Below are positions 35,381 to 44,312 of a DNA stretch of 64,000 nucleotides, piece after piece. The notes under the pieces were generated by a model that saw nothing but the letters and a program-made list of their open reading frames with translations, was not told the origin of the DNA and searched no databases. Position 1 is the stretch's first letter, and every line of letters begins with the position of its first letter. The position numbers and the translations under genes are program-made. The DNA comes from Verrucomicrobiota bacterium (lineage in GTDB: Bacteria; Verrucomicrobiota; Verrucomicrobiia; JADLBR01): NCBI GenBank assembly GCA_029560585.1, contig JAKQKQ010000149.1, positions 1 to 64,000 of the forward strand, given 5' to 3'.

Positions 35381-37330
35381 ATGACGGGTGACAGTTGTTC
35401 GTTGGACGGCGATCCGCGGATCTACGAGATCCAGACGAAGGCAACGGGTCCCGAGGGGTCGCTGCCGCTGACGGAGGCTATCCTGCGCGACAGCCCGAGC
35501 GGAAACATCTTCGGGTTGACGCAGAATGCCGGGATGGGGTGGCGGGCGGATGAAGTGGGCAGGAAACCATTCCTGATCCTTAGCACGCAGGGGGGATTGC
35601 GCGGGCCGGACGGAACGCCTATCGCGCTCGGCTATCACGTGGGCCACTGGGAGATTGGTTTGCTCGTGGAGTCGGCGGCACGTGAACTGCGCGCGCAGGG
35701 CGCGCTGCCGTTTGCCGCGTATTGCTCCGACCCTTGCGATGGGCGCACGCAGGGCACGACCGGGATGTTCGACAGCCTCCCCTATCGCAACGATGCCGCG
35801 GTCATTTTTAGGCGACTCATCCGGTCGCTGCCCCAGCGCGCGGGAGTGATCGGCGTGGCCACTTGCGACAAGGGTCTGCCCGCCATGATGATGGCGCTGG
35901 CGGCCACGCGGGATCTCCCGTGCGTTCTGGTGCCGGGTGGGGTGACCCTGCCGCCCGAAGGCGGCGAGGACGCCGGGCAGATCCAGACCATTGGCGCGCG
36001 CTTCGCGCATGGATTGATCTCGCTCCAGGATGCCGCAGATCTTGGGTGCCGCGCCTGCGCCACGCCCGGCGGCGGTTGCCAATTTCTAGGGACCGCCGCC
36101 ACGTCCCAGGTCGTTGCCGAGGCGCTCGGCATGGCACCGGTCCACTCGGCGTTGGCCCCCTCGGGCCAGCCGGTCTGGACGGATATCGCGAGGCGGGCCG
36201 CACGAGCGGCGTGCGCGATGGAGAAACGGGGCCTTGCCAGCCGCGATATCCTCACCCCCGCGAGCATCCGCAATGCGATGGCGGTGCACGCGGCGTTTGG
36301 CGGTTCCACGAACCTGCTCTTGCATATACCCGCCATAGCGCATGCCGCGGGACTGCCTCGCCCGGGCGTCGAGGACTGGATCGGCATCAACCGCCGCGTG
36401 CCGCGGCTGGTGGACGTCCTGCCCAATGGTCCCGAGAATCACCCCACGGTCCGCGTGTTCCTCGCGGGCGGCGTGCCCGAGGTCATGCTGCACCTCCGCG
36501 AGCTGGGGGCGCTGGACGGCTCCGTCCTCACCGTGGGTGGAGGGACGCTCGACGAGAGCCTCGACGCCTGGCGCCGATCCGAGCGCCGCGTCCGGTTCAG
36601 GGCGATCCTGCGCGAGCGGGATGGCGTGGACGCCGATGACGTGATTTCTTCGCCGTCTCGCGGGCGGGACCGCGGGCTCGCCAGCACCGTGATGTTCCCG
36701 CGCGGCAACGTCGCGCCGGGGGGCTCCGTCGTGAAAAGCACCGCCATCGATCCCTCCTTGGTGGATGCGGGTGGCGTCTATCGTCTGGAGGGCCCGGCGC
36801 GGGTGTTCGCCCGCGAGAGCGAGGCCATGCGCGCGATCAAGGAGGGTCGCGTCCGGGCCGGCGATGTGGTCGTGCTGTGCGGTTGCGGGCCCATGGGCAC
36901 GGGCATGGAGGAAACCTACCAGCTCACCTCTTCGCTGAAGCATCTGCCCTTCGGCAAGGGCGTGGCCCTCGTGACGGATGCGCGCTTCTCCGGGGTTTCG
37001 ACCGGCGCGTGCATCGGCCACGTTGGCCCGGAGGCCCTCGCGGGCGGACCGATCGGCAAACTGCGCGACGGGGATCGGATCCGGATCGTCCTGGATCGAA
37101 ACCGCCTCGAGGGCACTGTCGATTTCGTGGGCACGTCGGCGAAGCCCTGCTCTCCCGAAGAGGGCGCCGTGGCGCTCGCGGCGCGTCCGCCGAGGGAAGA
37201 TATTCGCCCACATCCCGATTTGCCCGATGACACACGCCTCTGGGCCGCGCTGCAGCAACTCGGCGGCGGCACATGGGGCGGCTGCGTCTATGACACCGAT
37301 GCGATCCTGGCCGCGCTGAAAAGGCTGTGA
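35381..37330 (+). CDS. yjhG: D-xylonate dehydratase, YjhG/YagF family
   Basis: IlvD/Edd-fold Fe-S dehydratase. The 649-residue length and close resemblance to E. coli YjhG over the whole protein ([13 protein letters not shown] start; [105 protein letters not shown]) support D-xylonate or a related pentonate/hexonate as substrate, giving a 2-keto-3-deoxy acid. All three cluster cysteines are present. The partner aldolase and transporter are not adjacent. ATG 35381 matches the family start. Confidence 0.9.
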   Translation: MTGDSCSLDGDPRIYEIQTKATGPEGSLPLTEAILRDSPSGNIFGLTQNAGMGWRADEVGRKPFLILSTQGGLRGPDGTPIALGYHVGHWEIGLLVESAARELRAQGALPFAAYCSDPCDGRTQGTTGMFDSLPYRNDAAVIFRRLIRSLPQRAGVIGVATCDKGLPAMMMALAATRDLPCVLVPGGVTLPPEGGEDAGQIQTIGARFAHGLISLQDAADLGCRACATPGGGCQFLGTAATSQVVAEALGMAPVHSALAPSGQPVWTDIARRAARAACAMEKRGLASRDILTPASIRNAMAVHAAFGGSTNLLLHIPAIAHAAGLPRPGVEDWIGINRRVPRLVDVLPNGPENHPTVRVFLAGGVPEVMLHLRELGALDGSVLTVGGGTLDESLDAWRRSERRVRFRAILRERDGVDADDVISSPSRGRDRGLASTVMFPRGNVAPGGSVVKSTAIDPSLVDAGGVYRLEGPARVFARESEAMRAIKEGRVRAGDVVVLCGCGPMGTGMEETYQLTSSLKHLPFGKGVALVTDARFSGVSTGACIGHVGPEALAGGPIGKLRDGDRIRIVLDRNRLEGTVDFVGTSAKPCSPEEGAVALAARPPREDIRPHPDLPDDTRLWAALQQLGGGTWGGCVYDTDAILAALKRL

Positions 37331-37399
37331 CGTTGCCGCGCCGAATTGGCCGTTGGTCCGGCACAGGCAAAACGGTGGCGCCGCCCCGATCCGGGGCAC

Positions 37400-37481
37400 T
37401 GCCACTTCAGTCCAAAACCTCCCCGGCCCGGATTCTGGGTCAGGGCACGAGCCGCGGCTGCGGACACCGCCTGAAGTTTCG
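37400..37481 (+). repeat. R3 repeat module, copy C
   Basis: CACTTCAGTCCAAAACCTCC through GGCACGAGCCGCGG to GCCTGAAGTTTCGGATCAG matches 21752-21840 and the reverse of 5731-5820. It fills most of the gap between the convergent dehydratase and sulfatase genes and ends within a few bases of the sulfatase stop. Confidence 0.7.
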
Positions 37482-37483
37482 GA

Positions 37484-39412
37484 TCAGAACCGCCACTCGT
37501 TGATGAGGGCCCCATCGGGTCCCTTGAGGCGGATCCACTCGATCTGGCCCTCGCCCGGACCGCTGGCGGGATCGATGCGCAGGGCGTCCAGACCGCCCGG
37601 AATGGGCAGGGTCACCGTGTACTCGTGCCACTGGGCGTCATGCTCGGGCGCGAAATTGATGTGGTTGCCTAGGAACGAAAGTTTCTTCCCCTTTGCCCAG
37701 AAGACTTGGCCCGGACCGGACAGCGAGGACTTCATGCGGATCTCGACCGTCAGCGGACCCCTGTCCGCCGAGGCGTCGCGGCTGGACATATAGGGGTCTT
37801 TGCCACCGGAGCGCAGGATCAGCCTCCCGCCCTTGACGGAGAGCGCGAGATCGGGATTGCCTGTCCAGCCCGCGGCAGCGGCGCTGGCCCCGCCCTTGTT
37901 GTAGGGCGGGTTGGCCCGCGGGATGACCGCGCCGCTGTCCCTGAGGAAGCCGTCGATGAGCGCGTTGAGATCGCGCACCTTGTCCGGGTGCCGTTCGGCC
38001 AGATTGTGCGATTCGCCGATATCTTCATTGAGATTGTACAATTCGAAGCGGTCGGTCTGATCCTCGTTATCGGCGAAGAGGCGCAAGAGCTTCCACTCGC
38101 CGGAGCGCACCCACGTGCACGGGATGGCGCCGCTCGCCGGGGTGTAGTGCGGGAAGTGGCAGAAGGTGGGGCCGCGATCGTGCGGTTCGCCCCGCAGCGC
38201 GGGAACGAAGCTGCGGCCATCGAGTTTCATCCCGGCGGGTCGTTCGACGCCGCAGATCTCCAATAGCGTCGGGAGGAAATCGACGCTCTGGATGATGGCC
38301 TCGCTCCTTGAGCCGGGCCGGGTGACGCCCGGCCAGACGACGATGCAGGGCTCGCGGGTGCCGCCCTCGTAGATGCTGGCCTTGCCACCGCGCAGCGGCG
38401 CGTTGCTCGTCGGAGGGATCCCGGCGAACGGGGCCGCCTGCGCCGTGCCTTCCCCGCCGCCGCCGCCCTTTGCCTTCTTTTCTCCCATCGCATCCCAATT
38501 CACCCCGCCGTTGTCTGAAAAGAAGATGATCACGGTCCGGTCCGCGATGCCGGCTTCATCGATCGCCCGGATCAGTTGACCCACGGCGGTGTCGAGGCAT
38601 TCGACCATCGCCGCGTAGAGCGGATTGCGCTGCGGTGCATCGGGAGGGAGGGTCTTAGCCCTGGCCAGATATTTTGGGAGCAGCGCGGCCTTGGATTGGT
38701 AAGGTGCGTGCACCGAGAACGCCCAGTAGTGCATCAGGAAGGGCTGGCCCTTGTTCTCCCTGATGAATTTCACCGCTTCGGCCGCCAGCAGATCCTCGAT
38801 GTGTTCGCCGGGCTTGGCGGGCATGGCGAACTTCGGCGATTTCCACGGGGCGGTGTACGCGCCCGGGGGCCCGGGTCCCGCCCAATGGGGCACGTCAATA
38901 TCAAAACCCTGCTGCAGCGGGCTGTACGGCTCCGGCCCCAGGTGCCACTTGCCAAAATGCGCCGTCCGGTAGCCGGCGCCCTTCAGCAGCTCCGCGATCG
39001 TCACGTAGTCGGTTTTGAGGCGGGTGGCGCTGTCGGCCTGCAGCGCGCGATTCTGCGGCGGCCCCTTGTCCACGATTCTCTCCTCGAGCTTCTCCTGCGG
39101 CACATGGCACGCGGGGGCCGTGATCCCCACCCGCGCGGGATACAGGCCTGTCACAATGCTCGCGCGCGTCGGAGAACACAGCGGGTTCGCCGCATACGCT
39201 TGCGTGAACCGCATCCCGCGGCCCGCCAGCGCATCGATGCGCGGCGTCTCGTGGAACGTGCTCCCGAAACATGCCACATCCCGCCAGCCCAGATCGTCGG
39301 CCAAGATGAACAGGATGTTGGGCCCTTGCGCCGGGACGGGGGTCGCGGCGGAGGATTGTCCACACGCGCAGGTCCACGCGACCCCCAGCGCCGTGAGAAT
39401 TTGCCGAGTCAT
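37484..39412 (-). CDS. Exported arylsulfatase-type sulfatase
   Basis: About 642 residues from ATG 39412 with a signal peptide (1-23). Metal site NILFILADDLGW (Asp39, Asp40); the formylglycine motif is NPLCSPTRASIVTG with Cys79 converted by FGE; GYRTAHFGKWHLG and the late FFSDNGGVNWD site follow. After about residue 500 an extra beta-rich region (GRLILRSGGKDPYMSS; LTVEIRMKSSLSGPGQVFWAKG) resembles a carbohydrate-binding/LamG-like domain. It probably desulfates a glycan. No FGE gene is present here. Divergent from the beta-helix gene. Confidence 0.93.
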   Translation of the reverse strand: MTRQILTALGVAWTCACGQSSAATPVPAQGPNILFILADDLGWRDVACFGSTFHETPRIDALAGRGMRFTQAYAANPLCSPTRASIVTGLYPARVGITAPACHVPQEKLEERIVDKGPPQNRALQADSATRLKTDYVTIAELLKGAGYRTAHFGKWHLGPEPYSPLQQGFDIDVPHWAGPGPPGAYTAPWKSPKFAMPAKPGEHIEDLLAAEAVKFIRENKGQPFLMHYWAFSVHAPYQSKAALLPKYLARAKTLPPDAPQRNPLYAAMVECLDTAVGQLIRAIDEAGIADRTVIIFFSDNGGVNWDAMGEKKAKGGGGGEGTAQAAPFAGIPPTSNAPLRGGKASIYEGGTREPCIVVWPGVTRPGSRSEAIIQSVDFLPTLLEICGVERPAGMKLDGRSFVPALRGEPHDRGPTFCHFPHYTPASGAIPCTWVRSGEWKLLRLFADNEDQTDRFELYNLNEDIGESHNLAERHPDKVRDLNALIDGFLRDSGAVIPRANPPYNKGGASAAAAGWTGNPDLALSVKGGRLILRSGGKDPYMSSRDASADRGPLTVEIRMKSSLSGPGQVFWAKGKKLSFLGNHINFAPEHDAQWHEYTVTLPIPGGLDALRIDPASGPGEGQIEWIRLKGPDGALINEWRF

Positions 39413-39535
39413 GGAACATCCTATTCCCCAGAAATGATCGATGTCGCGCAAGAAATTCCGCCCATCGACACGTTCCGTGGGATTCGCTAAGGACGTGATG
39501 GGTTCGGCCGGCGCCCCGTCCGGCAAGGAGTTCCG

Positions 39536-41185
39536 ATGCAGAGGATTGCCCGGTTCTGTTTCGCAAATCTCGTCATGATGGTGCTGGCCGCAAGTCTGGC
39601 GGTGGTCGGTGCGGACGCTTCCGCGGACAAGACGCCAGGCGGGGTTGCCTCAGCGTCCATAGCGGCACTGATCGAGCGGGCCGCGGATGGCGCGACCGTC
39701 AGGCTGGAACCCGGCGTGTACCGCGAGACCGCGGTCATCAATAGACGCGTGACGCTGGACGGGGGTGCCGGTGCTGTGATCGATCCGACGGAACCGTTCA
39801 TCCCGAAATGGGTCCCCGCGGACGATGTCGGGGCAAATGTCTGGAGATGCCCCTCCGATAAAACACCGCAGTCGCTGGTCATCGACGGGAAGATTCTCGC
39901 GGCCCTGCGGGACGATCGCGTGCAGCAGTCCGGGGACTGGCATTGGAGGAAGCTGCTCGCGTCCGGAACGCCGCTCTCCGGTTTTCGGCATATCCGCGGC
40001 ATCTGGCTCTGGCGCCGATCGGAAAAGTGCATCTATGTGCACCTGGGCGATGGATCGGCACCCGCCTCGCATCGGTGGTCGGTGCTGTGGCGAAGAGAGC
40101 CGGCGCTCTCGCTCGCCGCCGATGGCGCGCGGGTTTCCGGTGTTACGTTCTCGGGGGCCTCCTGCGCCGTGGAGATCGGCGAGGGGGCGAGGCGTTGCGC
40201 GGTTGAGAATTGTTCGGTCCGCTCGTACGAAAACACCGGCATTCGCATCACCGGCGGCGCATCGGATTGTCGCGTCGTATCAAACGAGGTGACCCGTGGC
40301 TCGTATGAGAATTGGGCACCTTCGGCGCGGGGAGGCAGGGAGGCCAAGGAAGAGTATGAGATCTGGCAGGTGCACAAGCTGGCGGGGAACTATGACCGCG
40401 TTGGCATCAATGCCTTCCGGGCGGGAAAGGGCAACGCCATCCTCTCGAACTACGTGCATCAGACATTCGACGGGATCGACACCGGCGATTATGCGGTCGA
40501 GAAGCTGTCGATCCCGCTCGCCCATCCCGGAGACGGCGAGGGGACCGAGATCGCCTGGAACGTCATCGAGGACGTGCGCGACTCCGGCATAGAACTCGGT
40601 GCCGGTGCCATCGGCGTATGCGTTCACCACAACCGCCTGACGCGCACGCACGGCGGATTCCGGTTCAAGCTGCCGCGCATCGGCCCGATCTATATCCACC
40701 ACAACGTGCTCGAAGACGATCGCGGGTTCAACTTCTGGTTCAGCATGGATTCGTCTCCCGCGGAGGGGTACGTCTACCACAACACCGTCGTTGGGCGGTC
40801 CGCGGCGCTGGCGTATAGCAGCCTCGTCGAAGGCGCCGACCTGAGCGGGACGCCGCGCTGGCACCTACTCAACAACCTCTTCGTCTGCACGAACGGCTTC
40901 TTCCGCGATCGCACGAAAGGCGCGCTCGCGCCGAATTTCGTCTCTTCGCACAACGTGATCGTCGGCGGGGGAGACCCGTGGCCGGGCGATCCTTCCAAGG
41001 ATGCGACATCGCGATACGTGGGCGCGGTCGAGCTGGATGCGGCATTGCATCCCGGGGAGAGAAGCCCCGCCGCGGGTGCGGGGCTGGACCTGAGCACCTA
41101 TCGCGGCGGGCGACCGCTTCCCGGATGCGAGCCCGGCTATTTCACGGGCAAGGCCCCGGATGCGGGGGCATTCCGCGCGCGGTAG
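39536..41185 (+). CDS. Exported right-handed parallel beta-helix protein
   Basis: 549 residues, signal peptide about 1-30 (FANLVMMVLAASLAVVGADA), opening with the DUF1565-like rung SIAALIERAADGATVRLEPGVYRETAVINRRVTLDGG. Repeated rungs (VSGVTFSGASCAVEIGEG; VENCSVRSYENTGIRITGG; IAWNVIEDVRDSGIELG; IYIHHNVLEDDRGFNFWF) form a pectate-lyase-like helix. Such proteins bind or cleave polysaccharide; no lyase-specific residues were assigned. AAGGAG lies before the ATG. Likely partner of the sulfatase. Confidence 0.85.
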   Translation: MQRIARFCFANLVMMVLAASLAVVGADASADKTPGGVASASIAALIERAADGATVRLEPGVYRETAVINRRVTLDGGAGAVIDPTEPFIPKWVPADDVGANVWRCPSDKTPQSLVIDGKILAALRDDRVQQSGDWHWRKLLASGTPLSGFRHIRGIWLWRRSEKCIYVHLGDGSAPASHRWSVLWRREPALSLAADGARVSGVTFSGASCAVEIGEGARRCAVENCSVRSYENTGIRITGGASDCRVVSNEVTRGSYENWAPSARGGREAKEEYEIWQVHKLAGNYDRVGINAFRAGKGNAILSNYVHQTFDGIDTGDYAVEKLSIPLAHPGDGEGTEIAWNVIEDVRDSGIELGAGAIGVCVHHNRLTRTHGGFRFKLPRIGPIYIHHNVLEDDRGFNFWFSMDSSPAEGYVYHNTVVGRSAALAYSSLVEGADLSGTPRWHLLNNLFVCTNGFFRDRTKGALAPNFVSSHNVIVGGGDPWPGDPSKDATSRYVGAVELDAALHPGERSPAAGAGLDLSTYRGGRPLPGCEPGYFTGKAPDAGAFRAR

Positions 41186-41254
41186 GGGGAGTTCTGCCGC
41201 CGCGCTGGCGCAAGGCGGCTCTCTTGGGCAGGATGGGTCTGTATGCGATCGGAC

Positions 41255-41626
41255 ATGAATGCGGATCTGCACGTGACTCCAGATCTGGCTGCGGGGCGGC
41301 ATTACGCGGGGGATGAACTGCCGCTCGGGGCGCTGCTGCTGGGGATCGTGCGCGAGGGGCAGCGCGATGTGGGCGCGCTGCTGCTGATGCCGCGCGGGCT
41401 CTGGGTCCGATACAATTCCGGTGAAGTGCGGCCGCTGCCCATGGTGGTGGGCGCGCTGTGGCTCAGGGCGTTGCGGGCGAAGCGCCGGCTGGCGGTCGAG
41501 GAGATCGGGCCTTTGGCGGGGGTGAAGCCAGAGACCTATGGGGCATGGGAGGCGGGCGAACAACCCGTTTCCGTGAACCACATCCGGCGGTTGCTCCACG
41601 CGCTGCACATGGACGCGGGGACGTGA
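41255..41626 (+). CDS. Small protein with C-terminal helix-turn-helix
   Basis: 123 residues from ATG 41255 (ATG 41243 possible). The first 65 residues are of unknown fold (PLGALLLGIVREGQRDVGALLLMPRG is a likely beta hairpin). The C-terminal 60 form an XRE-like domain: LRALRAKRRLAVEEIGPLAG, VKPETYGAWEAGEQPVS, VNHIRRLLHAL. It is probably a local regulator of the flanking glycan genes, which is inference from position only. Confidence 0.6.
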   Translation: MNADLHVTPDLAAGRHYAGDELPLGALLLGIVREGQRDVGALLLMPRGLWVRYNSGEVRPLPMVVGALWLRALRAKRRLAVEEIGPLAGVKPETYGAWEAGEQPVSVNHIRRLLHALHMDAGT

Positions 41627-41727
41627 CCGGGACCGGGGTGGACCCGCTTGCTTGGAATTGCAAGCTAAAGCGGCGCGATCGCGCGCCGCACCAAAAGCTG
41701 GCGCCCTCCTCGGCTCCACTCGGCACG

Positions 41728-41771
41728 CTAACCTGCATGGTTTACGCGGAAGCGTGAAATATGCAGACTAG
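41728..41771. repeat. Solo R1 left-hairpin, 44 bp
   Basis: CTAACCTGCATGGTTTACGC-GGAA-GCGTGAAATATGCAGACTAG in two arms: the left terminal hairpin of R1 without core or right half, bounded by CTAA (41728-41731) and CTAG (41768-41771). It shows that the hairpin alone can occupy a site. It lies in the 260-nt gap upstream of the GH32-like gene. Confidence 0.85.
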
Positions 41772-41886
41772 CTTGAGGATCTTCATGCTCGAAGGCAGCC
41801 CGCCCGCCCCAGGCGATCGGGGACATTGCCTTCCCCCTTGGTGCCGAGGTTTTGCAAATCGGCGACCACCGTGCTCCAATGCGCGG

Positions 41887-44232
41887 ATGAAGATTCGTTT
41901 TCGGTCAGCGGCTGCGGTTGCGGGCGTGGTCTTGGGCGCGGCCGCCAGTGCTGCCGAGAAGGGCGCGGCGCCGGTCGACCCGAAGGCAGTTCTTGCGGAT
42001 GCTGTCGCGGCATGGCACTTCGGGGATCTGAATTCGGCCGATGGCGCCAGTCCGCTCCAGGCGCGCGAGGGGGCGCGGGTTGGGGTGGAGCTGGCGGGAG
42101 CCGATCGGGAGGCGTCACTGGCGCGCGGTGGCGATGGGAGGGTCGCCGAAATCGATGGCGGGTTTTTCGATGCGGGCCAGGGCGGCGGCGGGAGATTGAA
42201 CATCAGGGGCGAGGCCATGACGATGCTGCTGCGCCTGCGGAACCCGTCGGGCAAATGGTCTCCGGGGGAGTTGTTCTGCAAGCACGGCGGTCACCAAAGA
42301 CTCGTCTATAACCTGTATATCAATGGCGACCAGATCGGCTTCGAATTCGGGGCCGAGAGTGTCCCGGCCCTGGCCGGACAGGTGTCGTTTGGATCTGATG
42401 AGCTGGGCGCCGGCAAGTGGCACGACCTGATCGCACGCTACGACGGGCGAGAGCTGACACTTTTCGTGGACGGGTTTGTCGCGGCGCGGTCGAGGGCGGG
42501 CGGGGCGCTGCGGGGCGCCAACCCGGAACCCGTGCTCATCGGGCGCCGCGGTTTCCGCGGGCAGATCGACCACGCGGCGCTCTGGTCGCGTGCGCTGAGC
42601 GACGCGGAGGTCGCCGCGCTCAGCGGCGGCGAGGTGGCACTCGCGGGCCGCCGCGAGACGATGGCCAGGCAGATCGAGGCCAAGATCGGGCGGGAGGGAC
42701 TCACGCTGGCCGATCAATTGCGTGGCGCGCGCGAGCTGCGGGAGCGCCTTTGGAACGACCCGCACCGGCCGCGCTACCACCTGCTGCCGCCCGACGGCTC
42801 CTGGAACGACATCAACGGCACGATCTTCTGGAAGGGCCGCTACCACGTGTTCTTCCTCGGGCGCCTCGCCCCCGACCGCGATACCATCCTGAGCGGCAAA
42901 GACACGGATCATGCGCGCGAGACATGGCTCCACGCCTCCAGCAGGGATCTCGTCCACTGGATCCATCACCCGCCCGCGCTGGTGCCCGTGTTCGACGGGA
43001 GTATGCCGCGCGGATTATACAGCGGCGACATGATAAACGACGCGCCCGTGCCGACGATCATCGTCCACGTGCCAGGGCAGGGGACCTGCATCTATACCGC
43101 AGAGGACGACGAACTGATCCGCTGGAAGCCGCACCCGAACAATCCCGTGATCCCCGCCACGAACGCGCCGCCCGAGGCGGTCATCTTCGATCCGTGCGGA
43201 TGGCGGGAGGGCGAGACCTACTACGCCCTCGTCGGCAACAAGAACAAGACGCCGGGCTTCGAGGGCGATGGCAGCAGCCTCTTCCGATCGCGCGATCTCG
43301 CGCGATGGGATTACGTGGGGCCGTTCTACAAATCGGAACGGCGCTGGACGGGCGAGGACGAGGATTGCGCCTGTCCGGATTTCTTTCCCCTCGGCAACCG
43401 GCACATGCTGCTGATGCACACGCACCGGCCCTACGGGCAGTGCCAGTATTACATCGGGCGCTACGAGAAGGAGCGATTCTATCCGGAGGTGCATGGGAGA
43501 ATGAGTTGGCCCGGCGGGCAGATATGCGCGCCCGAGACGCTCCTGGATGATAGGGGGCGTCGCATTTTCTGGGGCTGGATCCGCGAGCAGGGACCGGCCA
43601 CCAACGGCTGGGCCTCGGTCGCGAGCCTGCCGCGCGTCCTCTCGTTGGGCGATGACGGCACGCTGCGCATCGAGCCCGCGCCCGAGCTGCAGGCGTTGAG
43701 GTGCAATCGCCGCCAGCGCGAGGACCTGGACATCCCCGCCGATGGTGAGGTTGCGCTGGAGAAAGTGCGCGGGGATTGCATCGAGATCTCGGTGACGGTC
43801 GTTCCGGGCGACGCGAGGGAATTTGGGCTCAAGGTGCGCCGGTCGCCGGATGGCGCCGAGGAGACCGGCGTCGTTTGCGCGCCGGGGGCAAAGGCCATCA
43901 AGATCGAACTTGCGAAATCCACGCTGAGCCCCTCGATAAAATATCCGGCGATGGACGTGAGATACGCGCAGGCGAAGGGCATCCCGGAGTCCGAATGGCA
44001 CACGCGGGAGCAGGTCGCGCCGTTCGAGCTGGCGCCCGGCGAGCCGCTCCGGCTCCGCGTCTTCCTGGACCGCTCCGTGCTGGAGGTCTACGCCAACGAC
44101 CGCCAGTGCATAACCCAGCGCATCTATCCCTCGCGGTCCGATAGCCTCGGCGTCTCCCTGTTCGCCCGAGGAGGGCGGGCCACCGTCCGGGCGCTCGAGG
44201 CGTGGGACATGAGCCCCGCCAATAGCTGGTGA
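41887..44232 (+). CDS. Exported LamG plus GH32-like glycosidase
   Basis: 781 residues from ATG 41887, signal peptide about 1-21. An N-terminal LamG/concanavalin-like domain (about 40-260: GELFCKHGGHQRLVYNLYIN; LTLFVDGFVAA; VLIGRRGFRGQIDHAALWSRAL) precedes a GH32-type five-bladed propeller and C-terminal beta sandwich. The nucleophile motif WMNDPNG is here SWNDINGT (Asp near 308), the RDP motif is IFDPCGW and the EC acid region is EDCACPDFFP. C-terminal DRSVLEVYAND is typical GH32. It may cleave a fructan or other furanoside, but the altered motifs leave specificity open. TTGCAA-17-TCCAAT ends 6 nt before the ATG. Confidence 0.85.
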   Translation: MKIRFRSAAAVAGVVLGAAASAAEKGAAPVDPKAVLADAVAAWHFGDLNSADGASPLQAREGARVGVELAGADREASLARGGDGRVAEIDGGFFDAGQGGGGRLNIRGEAMTMLLRLRNPSGKWSPGELFCKHGGHQRLVYNLYINGDQIGFEFGAESVPALAGQVSFGSDELGAGKWHDLIARYDGRELTLFVDGFVAARSRAGGALRGANPEPVLIGRRGFRGQIDHAALWSRALSDAEVAALSGGEVALAGRRETMARQIEAKIGREGLTLADQLRGARELRERLWNDPHRPRYHLLPPDGSWNDINGTIFWKGRYHVFFLGRLAPDRDTILSGKDTDHARETWLHASSRDLVHWIHHPPALVPVFDGSMPRGLYSGDMINDAPVPTIIVHVPGQGTCIYTAEDDELIRWKPHPNNPVIPATNAPPEAVIFDPCGWREGETYYALVGNKNKTPGFEGDGSSLFRSRDLARWDYVGPFYKSERRWTGEDEDCACPDFFPLGNRHMLLMHTHRPYGQCQYYIGRYEKERFYPEVHGRMSWPGGQICAPETLLDDRGRRIFWGWIREQGPATNGWASVASLPRVLSLGDDGTLRIEPAPELQALRCNRRQREDLDIPADGEVALEKVRGDCIEISVTVVPGDAREFGLKVRRSPDGAEETGVVCAPGAKAIKIELAKSTLSPSIKYPAMDVRYAQAKGIPESEWHTREQVAPFELAPGEPLRLRVFLDRSVLEVYANDRQCITQRIYPSRSDSLGVSLFARGGRATVRALEAWDMSPANSW

Positions 44233-44312
44233 GGGACCAGCGGCCGGCGCCGCGTCGCGCCGGCGGGAGATTTGTCCTCGTTTTGCGCGGTGGACCCGCT
44301 AATGACGTTCGC

